Positions 15,599 to 23,412 of a DNA stretch of 64,000 bases are shown in pieces; position 1 is the first letter of the stretch, and each line of letters starts with the position of its first letter. The notes under the pieces are model-generated. The model was not told where the DNA came from, ran no database searches, and worked only from the letters and a program-made list of their open reading frames with translations. The position numbers and the translations under genes were made by a program. Source of the DNA: Streptomyces griseocarneus (lineage in GTDB: Bacteria > Actinomycetota > Actinomycetes > Streptomycetales > Streptomycetaceae); assembly GCA_003674045.1 (NCBI GenBank), contig PENC01000020.1, forward strand, positions 1 through 64,000, in the 5' to 3' direction.

Positions 15599-16401
15599 AC
15601 ACCGACGCCCCCGCCATCGGCGTCATCGGCGGCAGCGGCTTCTACACGCTGCTCGCCGACGCGGAGGAGATCCGCGTCGACACCCCGTACGGCGAGCCCT
15701 CCGACGCCGTCATGGTCGGCAGCGTCGACGGCCGCCGCGTGGCCTTCCTGCCCCGCCACGGCCGCGGCCACGCGTTCGCCCCGCACACCATCAACTACCG
15801 CGCCAACCTGTGGGCCCTGCGCTCGCTCGGCGTCCGCCAGATCCTCGCGCCCTGCGCGGTCGGTTCGCTGCGCCGCGAGCTCGGCCCCGGCACCATCGTC
15901 GTCCCCGACCAGCTCGTGGACCGCACCAGTGGCCGGGTGCAGACGTACTTCGAGGCGGGCGCCGCCCATGTGTCCTTCGCCGACCCCTACTGCCGCGCGG
16001 GCCGGTCCACCGTCCTGAGGGCCGTCGCCGCGGCCGGGACCGAGGCGCACGACGGCGGCACGATGGTCGTGGTGGAGGGGCCCCGCTTCTCCACCCGCGC
16101 CGAGTCGCAGTGGTTCGCGGCCGCGGGCTGGTCCCTGGTCAACATGACCGGCCACCCCGAGGCGGTCCTCGCCCGGGAACTCGCGCTCTGCTACACCTCG
16201 GTGGCGCTCGTGACCGACCTCGACGCGGGGATCGACGCCGAGGAGAGCGTCGCCCAGGACGAGGTGTTCACGGTCTTCGCCGAGAACACCGAGCGGCTCC
16301 GCGGCGTGATCCTGGAAGCTGTGAGGATGCTGCCCGAGAACCGCGACTGCGCGTGTGCGACGGTACTCGACGGGATGTCACTTCCCATCGAGCTGCCCTA
16401 G
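15595..16401 (+). CDS. mtnP: S-methyl-5'-thioadenosine phosphorylase
   Basis: A 268-residue member of the PNP/MTAP family that cleaves MTA with phosphate to adenine and methylthioribose-1-phosphate, the entry step of salvage. It has GVIGGSGFYTL at residues 9-19, RHGRGHAFAPHTINYRANLW, the VVVEGPRFSTRAES phosphate/substrate loop, NMTGHPEAVLARE and ALVTDLDAG. Family members differ between MTA, guanosine and inosine; placement directly overlapping metK and beside mtnABCD favours MTA. The ATG overlaps the metK TGA. The C-terminal CACATVLD segment holds the Cys-x-Cys often seen in this subgroup. Confidence 0.92.
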   Translation: MNTDAPAIGVIGGSGFYTLLADAEEIRVDTPYGEPSDAVMVGSVDGRRVAFLPRHGRGHAFAPHTINYRANLWALRSLGVRQILAPCAVGSLRRELGPGTIVVPDQLVDRTSGRVQTYFEAGAAHVSFADPYCRAGRSTVLRAVAAAGTEAHDGGTMVVVEGPRFSTRAESQWFAAAGWSLVNMTGHPEAVLARELALCYTSVALVTDLDAGIDAEESVAQDEVFTVFAENTERLRGVILEAVRMLPENRDCACATVLDGMSLPIELP

Positions 16402-16444
16402 CCGCCGCAGGACGCCCGGACCGTCACTCCGAGGGAGACAGGAA

Positions 16445-17617
16445 ATGATCCGAAAGCCCGTCAACAGCCGCCTCGCGGAATTCGGCACCACCATCTTCGC
16501 GGAGATGTCCGCCCTGGCGGTCCGCACCGGTTCGATCAACCTCGGGCAGGGCTTCCCCGACACCGACGGTCCGGAGGAGATCCGGGAGGCGGCCGTCCGC
16601 GCGCTGCGCGACGGCCGCGGCAACCAGTACCCGCCCGCCTCCGGCGTCCCGGAGCTGCGCCAGGCCGTCGCCGGTCACCAGCGCGAGCACTACGCCCTGA
16701 CCTACGACCCCGACACCGAGGTCCTGGCCACGGCCGGGGCGACCGAGGCGATCGCGGCCTCCCTGCTCGCCCTGGTGCACCCGGGCGACGAGGTCGTCGC
16801 CCTGGAGCCGTACTACGACTCGTACGCCGCCTGCATCGCCATGGCGGGTGGCAAGCGGGTCCCGGTGACGCTCCGCCCGCGCGACGGTGCCTTCCGGCTC
16901 GACCTCGACGAGCTGCGGGACGCGATCACGCCGCGCACCCGGATGCTCCTGATCAACACCCCGCACAATCCGACGGGGACCGTGCTCACCCGCGAGGAAC
17001 TGGCCGTCGTCGCCGCCCTCGCCGTCGAGCACGACCTGCTCGTCGTCTCCGACGAGGTCTACGAGCACCTCGTCTACGACGAGGCCGAGCACGTACCGCT
17101 CGCCTCCTTCCCCGGGATGCGCGAGCGCACGGTCACCATCGGCTCCGCGGGCAAGACCTTCTCCTTCACCGGCTGGAAGGTCGGCTGGGTCACGGCCCCG
17201 GCGCCCCTGGTCGACGCGGTCCGGTCGGCCAAGCAGTTCCTCACCTATGTGGCCTCCGGCCCGTTCCAGTACGCGGTCGCGGAGGCCCTGCGCCTGCCGG
17301 CCGGCTACTTCGACGCCTTCCGCGCCGACCTGCGGGCCAAGCGCGACGTGCTGGCCGCCGGGCTCACCGAGGCCGGCTTCACCGTCTACCGCCCGGCCGG
17401 CACCTACTTCATCACCACCGACATCCGCCCCCTCGGCGAGAGCGACGGCTTCGCCTTCTGCCAGGCGCTCCCCGAACGGGCCGGCGTCGTCGCCATCCCC
17501 AACGCCGTCTTCTACGACAACCGCGCCGAAGGCGCCCCCTTCGTCCGCTTCGCCTTCTGCAAGCGGACCGCCGTCCTGCAGGACGCGGCGACGCGCCTCA
17601 AGCGGCTCGCCGCCTGA
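16445..17617 (+). CDS. Class I PLP aminotransferase, probable last step of methionine salvage
   Basis: A 390-residue fold-type I aminotransferase of the kynurenine/glutamine transaminase K-YbdL group. Signatures are NLGQGFPDTDGP near residue 31, LINTPHNPTGTVL near 175, SDEVYEHLVYD near 205, and the PLP lysine in SAGKTFSFTGWKVGW near 240. Members of this group transaminate methionine and 4-methylthio-2-oxobutyrate, so here it most likely converts the MtnD product back to methionine (an MtnE role). The start has GGGAGACAGGA just upstream. It is the last gene of the cluster by strand and spacing (43 nt after mtnP). A general aromatic or glutamine transaminase is the alternative. Confidence 0.85.
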   Translation: MIRKPVNSRLAEFGTTIFAEMSALAVRTGSINLGQGFPDTDGPEEIREAAVRALRDGRGNQYPPASGVPELRQAVAGHQREHYALTYDPDTEVLATAGATEAIAASLLALVHPGDEVVALEPYYDSYAACIAMAGGKRVPVTLRPRDGAFRLDLDELRDAITPRTRMLLINTPHNPTGTVLTREELAVVAALAVEHDLLVVSDEVYEHLVYDEAEHVPLASFPGMRERTVTIGSAGKTFSFTGWKVGWVTAPAPLVDAVRSAKQFLTYVASGPFQYAVAEALRLPAGYFDAFRADLRAKRDVLAAGLTEAGFTVYRPAGTYFITTDIRPLGESDGFAFCQALPERAGVVAIPNAVFYDNRAEGAPFVRFAFCKRTAVLQDAATRLKRLAA

Positions 17618-17705
17618 CCCGCGGCCCCGGCAGCGGGCCGCGACCGAACGAGCAGGACCCCGACGCCCGGCCCGCCGGGACGCAGCGCGAGAGGACACAT
17701 CCGTC

Positions 17706-18278
17706 ATGAGCGAGCACGAGCGGACGCCCGCCGCCGGCCCAGAAGCGGCGTTCCCGCCCGCCCCCTGGCCCGACACCTGCACGACCGAGGGGCTGCACCC
17801 CTGGCTGGAACCGGTCCGGGCCTTCCTGGGCCGCTGGCGCGGCCGCGGCGAGGGCTCCTACCCCACCCTCGCCGAGGGCTTCGCCTACGAGCAGGAGATC
17901 ACCTTCTCCCACGACGGCAGGCCCTTCCTCCACTACGAGGCACGGGCCTGGCTCGTCGACGAGCACGGGACGCCGCTGCGCCCCTCCGGCCGGGAGACGG
18001 GCTGGTGGCGGGTGACCCCGGAGGGGTACATGGAGGCACTGCTCGCCCACCCCACCGGGATCGCCGAGACCTACACCGGGCGGGTCACGGGCAACACCGT
18101 CGAGATGGCCACCGAAGCCGTCGTGCGCACCCCGGTGGCCAAGGAGGTCACCGCGGAGCACCGGCGCTACGTCCTCGCCGACGACGGCACCCTCGGCTAT
18201 GCCACCCAGCTCGCGGGCGTCGGGCAGCCCCTCCAGCACCATCTCGCCGCGACCCTGCGCCCGTACCCGCTCCCGTGA
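17706..18278 (+). CDS. Nitrobindin-like heme-binding beta-barrel (FABP family) protein
   Basis: A 190-residue protein of the DUF1794/THAP4-nitrobindin family. It has the FLGRWRGRGEGSYPTL motif near residue 39, alternating beta segments, and the C-terminal QPLQHHLAATLRP stretch with the histidine that binds heme iron in nitrobindins. Family members bind ferric heme, react with nitric oxide and isomerise peroxynitrite. It is 88 nt after the aminotransferase and in the same direction, but it has no evident link to the biosynthetic cluster and is probably an ordinary chromosomal gene marking its right border. Confidence 0.8.
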   Translation: MSEHERTPAAGPEAAFPPAPWPDTCTTEGLHPWLEPVRAFLGRWRGRGEGSYPTLAEGFAYEQEITFSHDGRPFLHYEARAWLVDEHGTPLRPSGRETGWWRVTPEGYMEALLAHPTGIAETYTGRVTGNTVEMATEAVVRTPVAKEVTAEHRRYVLADDGTLGYATQLAGVGQPLQHHLAATLRPYPLP

Positions 18279-18550
18279 CACGGCCGTGATCCCGCGGCGA
18301 CCCGGACGGGGCCAGGGCGCGTCCCGCCGCCGGCCGGGCCGCGATGCGTACGCGCCCTCGCCACGGTCTGTTCGAAACCACAGACAGGGGCACCCGGCCC
18401 TGGGGGAAGCCATGAGAATCGGCCTCCGGTTCGTCGCTTCGCGGGAGCATCATGGATGATGGGTCCAGGAACCTCAGCCCGATCCGGCGGTTGGTTCGGT
18501 GCTGACTCCCCACCCGCTTTGTACTCAAAACCGCAGGTGAGAGAGCCAGT

Positions 18551-19993
18551 ATGCGATTCCTCAACGACCAGAAGCCGTCGTACGACCTGACCTACGACGA
18601 CGTGTTCATGGTGCCCAGCCGCTCCGCGGTCGGCTCCCGGCAGGGTGTGGACCTCAGCTCCACCGACGGGACCGGGACCACCATCCCCCTCGTGGTCGCC
18701 AACATGACCGCCATCGCCGGCCGCCGCATGGCCGAGACGGTCGCCCGCCGCGGTGGCATCGTCGTCATCCCCCAGGACATCCCGATCGAGGTCGTCGCCG
18801 AGGTCATCTCCTGGGTCAAGGGCCGTCACCTCGTGCTCGACACGCCCATCGTCCTCGCGCCCACCCAGACCGTCGCCGACGCGCTGGCGCTGCTGCCCAA
18901 GCGCGCCCACGGCGCCGGTGTCGTCGTCGACGACGAGCGCCGCCCGGTCGGCGTCGTCACCGAGCACGACCTGACCGGCGTGGACCGCTTCACCCAGCTG
19001 TCCGAGGTCATGTCCACGGAGCTGCTGCTCCTCGACGCCGACATGGACCCGCGCGAGGCGTTCAACCAGCTCGACGCCGGGCACCGCAAGCTCGCCCCCG
19101 CCGTCGACAAGGACGGCAAGCTCGCGGGCATCCTCACCCGCAAGGGCGCGCTGCGCGCGACGCTCTACACCCCGGCCACCGACAAGGACGGCAAGCTGCG
19201 CGTCGCCGCCGCCGTCGGCATCAACGGCGACGTGGCGGGCAAGGCCAAGGCCCTGCTGGAGGCCGGTGCCGACACCATCGTCGTGGACACCGCGCACGGC
19301 CACCAGGAAGGCATGATCGCCGCGGTCAAGGCCGTCCGTGGCCTGGACCCGCAGGTCCCGATCGTCGCGGGCAACATCGTCGCCGCCGAGGGCGTGCGCG
19401 ACCTCATCGAGGCCGGCGCCGACATCATCAAGGTCGGCGTGGGCCCGGGCGCCATGTGCACCACCCGCATGATGACCGGCGTGGGCCGTCCGCAGTTCTC
19501 CGCCGTCCTGGAGTGCGCCGCCGAGGCCAAGAAGTACGGCAAGCACGTCTGGGCCGACGGCGGTGTCCGTCACCCGCGCGACGTCGCCATGGCGCTCGCC
19601 GCCGGTGCCTCCAACGTCATGATCGGCTCCTGGTTCGCCGGGACGTACGAGTCCCCGGGCGACCTCCAGCAGACCGCCGACGGCCGTCTGTACAAGGAGA
19701 GCTTCGGCATGGCCTCGGCCCGCGCCGTGCGCAACCGCACGAGCGACGAGTCGTCCTACGACCGGGCCCGCAAGGCCCTCTTCGAGGAGGGCATCTCCAC
19801 CTCGAAGATGTTCCTCGACCCGGCCCGTCCGGGTGTCGAGGACCTGATCGACTCGATCATCGCGGGCGTCCGCAGCTCCTGCACCTACGCGGGCGCGGGC
19901 TCCCTGGAGGAGTTCCACGAGCGGGCCGTCGTCGGCGTCCAGAGCGCCGCGGGCTACGCCGAGGGCAAGCCGCTGCACGCCAGCTGGCAGTAA
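18551..19993 (+). CDS. guaB1: GuaB1 family GMP reductase / IMP dehydrogenase-related protein
   Basis: A 480-residue (beta/alpha)8 protein with a CBS pair inserted near residues 95-205. It has the catalytic loop VGVGPGAMCTTRMMTGVG near 297 with the active cysteine, and MIGSWFAGTYESPG near 356. Actinobacterial GuaB1 proteins act as GMP reductases (GMP to IMP with NADPH) rather than IMP dehydrogenases and are tuned by ATP/GTP through the CBS domains. The flanks support a stand-alone gene: 270 bp upstream without a clear gene, and a strong terminator after it. The RBS is GGTGAGAG before the ATG. Confidence 0.92.
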   Translation: MRFLNDQKPSYDLTYDDVFMVPSRSAVGSRQGVDLSSTDGTGTTIPLVVANMTAIAGRRMAETVARRGGIVVIPQDIPIEVVAEVISWVKGRHLVLDTPIVLAPTQTVADALALLPKRAHGAGVVVDDERRPVGVVTEHDLTGVDRFTQLSEVMSTELLLLDADMDPREAFNQLDAGHRKLAPAVDKDGKLAGILTRKGALRATLYTPATDKDGKLRVAAAVGINGDVAGKAKALLEAGADTIVVDTAHGHQEGMIAAVKAVRGLDPQVPIVAGNIVAAEGVRDLIEAGADIIKVGVGPGAMCTTRMMTGVGRPQFSAVLECAAEAKKYGKHVWADGGVRHPRDVAMALAAGASNVMIGSWFAGTYESPGDLQQTADGRLYKESFGMASARAVRNRTSDESSYDRARKALFEEGISTSKMFLDPARPGVEDLIDSIIAGVRSSCTYAGAGSLEEFHERAVVGVQSAAGYAEGKPLHASWQ

Positions 19994-20011
19994 TCCGCAC
20001 GCGATCCCCGG

Positions 20012-20045
20012 AGGGGCGCGGTCCGGTTTTCCGGGCCGCGCCCCT
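20012..20045 (+). terminator. Rho-independent terminator after guaB1
   Basis: GGGGCGCGG-T-CCGG pairs with CCGG-G-CCGCGCCCC around a TTTT loop and is followed by TTTCG, 19 nt after the guaB1 stop. Confidence 0.85.
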
Positions 20046-20123
20046 TTCGTATGCCCATGGGCCTTTCGGCCCCATATTCCAAAGCCTTGTTGACGGCTAC
20101 ATGTACCGATTCGTAAGGTGACA

Positions 20124-20193
20124 TGCAACGAACGCCCATTCTTGGCACGCAGACGCAATGATCGTACGGGCATGCGCAAGAATGGTGCATTCC
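20124..20193 (+). promoter_or_regulatory. Cluster of TGCGCAA-like motifs upstream of the permease
   Basis: TGCAACGAACG (20124), ACGCAATGATCG (20153) and ATGCGCAAGAATG (20172) are related to each other and to the copies upstream of davA; GTGCATTCC at 20186 is a partial inverse. An Lrp/AsnC regulator is encoded between the two sets. Such regulators bind arrays of degenerate sites, so this is a candidate operator array. Nothing else was recognised in the 363-bp gap 19994-20356 apart from the guaB1 terminator. Confidence 0.45.
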
Positions 20194-20356
20194 GAGCGTG
20201 GGGCCCCAGCTCATAGGGTCCTGCGCAGTACGTGGAGTGGCGGGTACCGCTTCCCGCGGTCACCCTCATCTCCGGGTTGCTCACCCCCCGACGCACCCGC
20301 GGGCGGCCGCTGCGGTTTTCCGGACTCCACCGGCAGCGACGAACGGAGCGTCCCCA

Positions 20357-21850
20357 GTGTTGGACCACGGCACAGCGCCTCCCGCCTCCGGCGAGGGCCA
20401 GCGGTCCCCCCTGCCGTCCGGCGGCTTCGGCAGCGGCATCATGCGGCGCAAGCCGGTCGAACGCCTCGTCGCCGAAGGCGGCCAGGGCGAGGGTGGCACG
20501 CTCCGCCGCTCGCTCGGCATGTGGCAGCTGACGATGATCAGCATCGGCGCGACCCTCGGCACCGGCATCTTCGTGGTGCTCGGCGAAGCGGTGCCCAAGG
20601 CGGGCCCCGCCGTCATCGTGTCGTTCGTCATCGCGGGCATCACCGCCCTGTTCTCGGCGCTGTCCTACGCGGAGCTCGCGGGCACCATCCCGGTCTCCGG
20701 CTCCTCGTACTCCTACGCCTACGCCACGCTCGGCGAGCTCGTCGCCTGGGTCTGCGGCTGGTGTCTGATCCTGGAGTACGGCGTCTCGGTCGCGGCCGTC
20801 GCCGTCGGCTGGGGGCAGTACCTCAACGAGCTGCTCGACGGCACCATCGGCATGACGATCCCGGCCTCCCTGGCGAACCCGCCCGGCGACGGCGGCGTCT
20901 TCAACCTGCCCGCCCTGCTCGTCGTGCTGCTGTGCATGGCCTTCCTGCTGGGCGGCGCCAAGGAGAGCGCCCGCGCCAACACGATCATGGTCGTGGTGAA
21001 GATCGCCGCGCTGCTGCTCTTCTGCGGCGTCGCCTTCCAGGGTGTCAAGGCGGGCAACTACGCCCCCTTCATGCCGCTGGGCATCGCGGGCCTGAGCTCC
21101 GCGGGCGCCTCGCTCTTCTTCTCCTACATCGGCTTCGACGCCGCCTCCACCGCCGGTGAGGAGGCCAAGAACGCCCAGCGCGACCTGCCCCGCGCCATCA
21201 TGCTCTCGCTGATCATCGTCACCGCGCTCTACTGCCTGGTCGCCGCCGTCGCCGTGGGTGCCATGCCGTGGCAGAAGTTCGAGGGCAGCGAGGCCGCGCT
21301 CGCCGGGATCATGAAGGATGTGACCGGCCAGGGCTTCTGGGCCGTGCTGCTCGCGGCCGGTGCCGTCATCGCCATCGCCAGCGTCGTGCTGACCGTGCTC
21401 TACGGCCAGACCCGCATCCTCTTCGCGATGTCCCGCGACGGCCTGGTGCCCAAGGTCTTCTCCAAGGTCGACCCCAAGAGCGGCACCCCCCGCGCCAACA
21501 CGGTCATCGTCTCGGCCTTCTGCGGCATCCTCGCCGCCGCCGTGCCGCTCGGCCAGCTCGCCGACGCCACCAGCATCGGCACGCTCTTCGCCTTCGCCCT
21601 GGTCAACGTGGCCGTCATCGTGCTGCGCCGGAACCGCCCCGATATGCACCGCACCTTCCGGGTGCCGCTCAGCCCGCTCTTCCCGGCCATCGGCTTCCTG
21701 CTGTGCATCTACATGATGGGCAGCCTGGACCCGGTCACCTGGATGGTCTTCGGTGTCTGGATGGCCGTCGGGCTCGTGATCTACTTCGGGTACGGGAAGA
21801 ACCGCTCGCGGCTCGCCCGGGAAGAATCGCAGGTACCCCTAGAGAAGTGA
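20357..21850 (+). CDS. APC-family amino acid permease (probable lysine/cationic uptake)
   Basis: A 497-residue permease with about 12 membrane segments. The first helix carries SIGATLGTGIFVVLGEA near residue 58, the APC substrate-binding break, and SYIGFDAASTAGEEAKN near 257 is the conserved segment of the YfnA/CAT-like branch that carries cationic amino acids. GTG at 20357 was preferred because CGGAGCG lies upstream and the longer frame adds an unlikely Arg/Pro-rich head. It is followed after 10 nt by the Lrp regulator and then davA/davB, so lysine uptake for the 5-aminovalerate route is a reasonable inference. Confidence 0.85.
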   Translation: MLDHGTAPPASGEGQRSPLPSGGFGSGIMRRKPVERLVAEGGQGEGGTLRRSLGMWQLTMISIGATLGTGIFVVLGEAVPKAGPAVIVSFVIAGITALFSALSYAELAGTIPVSGSSYSYAYATLGELVAWVCGWCLILEYGVSVAAVAVGWGQYLNELLDGTIGMTIPASLANPPGDGGVFNLPALLVVLLCMAFLLGGAKESARANTIMVVVKIAALLLFCGVAFQGVKAGNYAPFMPLGIAGLSSAGASLFFSYIGFDAASTAGEEAKNAQRDLPRAIMLSLIIVTALYCLVAAVAVGAMPWQKFEGSEAALAGIMKDVTGQGFWAVLLAAGAVIAIASVVLTVLYGQTRILFAMSRDGLVPKVFSKVDPKSGTPRANTVIVSAFCGILAAAVPLGQLADATSIGTLFAFALVNVAVIVLRRNRPDMHRTFRVPLSPLFPAIGFLLCIYMMGSLDPVTWMVFGVWMAVGLVIYFGYGKNRSRLAREESQVPLEK

Positions 21851-21860
21851 TCCCCCCGCA

Positions 21861-22316
21861 GTGCGACTGAACGATCTCGACGAACGCATCGTCCACGCCC
21901 TCGCCGAGGACGCCCGCCGCTCCTACGCCGACATCGGCACCGAGGTCGGCCTCTCCGCGCCCGCCGTCAAGCGCCGCGTGGACAGGCTCCGCGCCGAGGG
22001 CGCCATCACCGGGTTCACCGTCCGCGTGGACCCGGCGGCGCTCGGCTGGGAGACCGAGGGCTTCATCGAGATCTACTGTCGCCGCAACACCTCGCCCGAG
22101 GCCATCCACCGCGGCCTCTCGCGTTACCCCGAAGTGGCGTCCGCCTCCACCGTGACCGGAGAGGCGGACGCCCTCGTGCAGATCTTCGCCTCCGACATGC
22201 GCCACTTCGAGCGCGTTCTGGAGCGCATCGCGGGGGAGCCGTTCGTGGAACGGACGAAGTCCGTTCTTGTTCTTTCGCCGCTGCTGCGGCGCTTCACTTC
22301 CGGGGCGCCGTCCTGA
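21861..22316 (+). CDS. Lrp/AsnC family transcriptional regulator
   Basis: A 151-residue regulator: an N-terminal helix-turn-helix (LDERIVHALAEDARRSYADIGTEVGLSAPAVKRRVDRL, residues 4-41) and a C-terminal RAM ligand-binding domain ending near residue 145. This two-domain layout forms dimers to octamers that respond to amino acids. It lies between the permease (10 nt) and davA, and both flanks carry repeated TGCGCAA-type motifs, so local control of lysine transport and catabolism is likely, perhaps with lysine as effector. The GTG start has only a weak RBS, consistent with coupling to the permease. Confidence 0.9.
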   Translation: MRLNDLDERIVHALAEDARRSYADIGTEVGLSAPAVKRRVDRLRAEGAITGFTVRVDPAALGWETEGFIEIYCRRNTSPEAIHRGLSRYPEVASASTVTGEADALVQIFASDMRHFERVLERIAGEPFVERTKSVLVLSPLLRRFTSGAPS

Positions 22317-22334
22317 GCGCCCACCGGGGGGCCT

Positions 22335-22404
22335 CTTGCGCTGTGTGCGCGGCTGCGGGTCGTCTCTGGCTGGGCGCGCAGTTCCCCGCGCCCCTTTCGG
22401 GGCT
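22335..22404. repeat. Dispersed intergenic repeat, short form (copy 1)
   Basis: TTGCGCTGTGTGCGCGGCTGCGGG then GCGCAGTTCCCCGCGCCCC and CTTTCGGGG. The same core recurs at about 25165-25240, 41839-41895 and 58210-58302. It overlaps the left edge of the candidate operator array of davA. Confidence 0.7.
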
Positions 22405-22469
22405 TGCGCAACGAATCGGCGTTCAGGTTCCGTAACGCGCAACGAATGATGCGCCGGTGCGCAATAGAG
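22405..22469 (+). promoter_or_regulatory. Three TGCGCAA-type motifs upstream of davA
   Basis: TGCGCAACGAAT at 22405, CGCGCAACGAATG at 22436 and TGCGCAATAGAG at 22458 recur in direct orientation 80-145 bp upstream of davA. The first two share GCGCAACGAAT exactly. They resemble the motifs upstream of the permease, fitting a shared operator for the intervening Lrp/AsnC regulator. Confidence 0.55.
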
Positions 22470-22549
22470 GCGCCTTGTCCGTCGGAGTTACCGGCCCGTA
22501 CCGTCAAGGCGTCTTAACGGAACCGCTCGATCAGGTGAAGAGAGGTCGC

Positions 22550-23353
22550 ATGACGCCGCCGCTGCGCATCGCGCTGTACCAGGGCCCTCCTGGCGTTCCC
22601 TCCTCCACCGGCGAGACCCTCGGCGCCCTCGCGGGCGCCGCCCGCAGGGCCGCCGGAGCCGGTGCCCGGCTGCTGCTCACCAACGAGCTCTACCTGACCG
22701 GCTACGCCCTCGGCTCCGACGTCGTCGACCGCGCGGAGGCGGCCGACGGACCGGGCGCGGCCGCGGTCGCCGCCCTCGCCGAGGAGCACGGCCTGGCCAT
22801 CGGCTACGGCTACCCCGAGCGCGACGGCACCGCCGTGTACAACTCCTTCCAGCTCATCGCGCCGGACGGGGCCCGCCTCGCCCACTACCGCAAGACCCAC
22901 CTCTTCGGTGACTTCGAGGGCGCGTACTTCACCCCCGGCGACGAGGCCGTCGTCCAGGCCGACTTCGAGGGCGTCCGCCTCGGCGTGCTGATCTGCTACG
23001 ACGTCGAGTTCCCGGAGCCCGTCCGCGCCCATGCCCTCGCGGGCACCGAGCTGCTGCTCGTCCCGACCGCGCTGATGCGCCCGTACGAGATCGTCCCGCA
23101 GACGATCGTCCCGGCCCGCGCCTGGGAGAGCCAGCTCTACATCGCCTACGCCAACCGCTGCGGCACCGAGGGCGAGTTCACCTTCGCCGGCCTCAGCGCC
23201 CTCGCCGCCCCCGACGGCACCGTACGGGCGCGGGCGGGCGCGGGCGAGGACCTGATCATCGCGGACGTGGACCCCGCGCTGCTCACGGCGTCCCGCGCCG
23301 AGAACACCTACCTGAGCGACCGCCGTCCGGAGCTGTACGGCGCGCTCGGCTGA
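22550..23353 (+). CDS. davA: 5-aminopentanamidase (delta-aminovaleramidase)
   Basis: A 267-residue carbon-nitrogen hydrolase that resembles Pseudomonas DavA along its length. The catalytic triad is visible as the glutamate in TNELYLTGY, the lysine in HYRKTHLFGD and the cysteine in LICYDVEFPE. DavA hydrolyses 5-aminopentanamide to 5-aminovalerate and ammonia. The ATG at 22550 has AGAGAGG upstream; a longer in-frame start exists but would run into the motif array. Gene order davA-davB, 59 nt apart, supports the lysine route. The identity rests on remembered family sequences rather than a search. Confidence 0.88.
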   Translation: MTPPLRIALYQGPPGVPSSTGETLGALAGAARRAAGAGARLLLTNELYLTGYALGSDVVDRAEAADGPGAAAVAALAEEHGLAIGYGYPERDGTAVYNSFQLIAPDGARLAHYRKTHLFGDFEGAYFTPGDEAVVQADFEGVRLGVLICYDVEFPEPVRAHALAGTELLLVPTALMRPYEIVPQTIVPARAWESQLYIAYANRCGTEGEFTFAGLSALAAPDGTVRARAGAGEDLIIADVDPALLTASRAENTYLSDRRPELYGALG

Positions 23354-23412
23354 AGCCACGAAGCAGTACACCCCCCACTGTTCCCCTCTTTTCCCGCAGG
23401 AGAGTTCAGCCG

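Noticed and set aside
18197..21649. A 1150-codon open frame on the minus strand
   Set aside because: Antisense to guaB1 and the permease; composition only.
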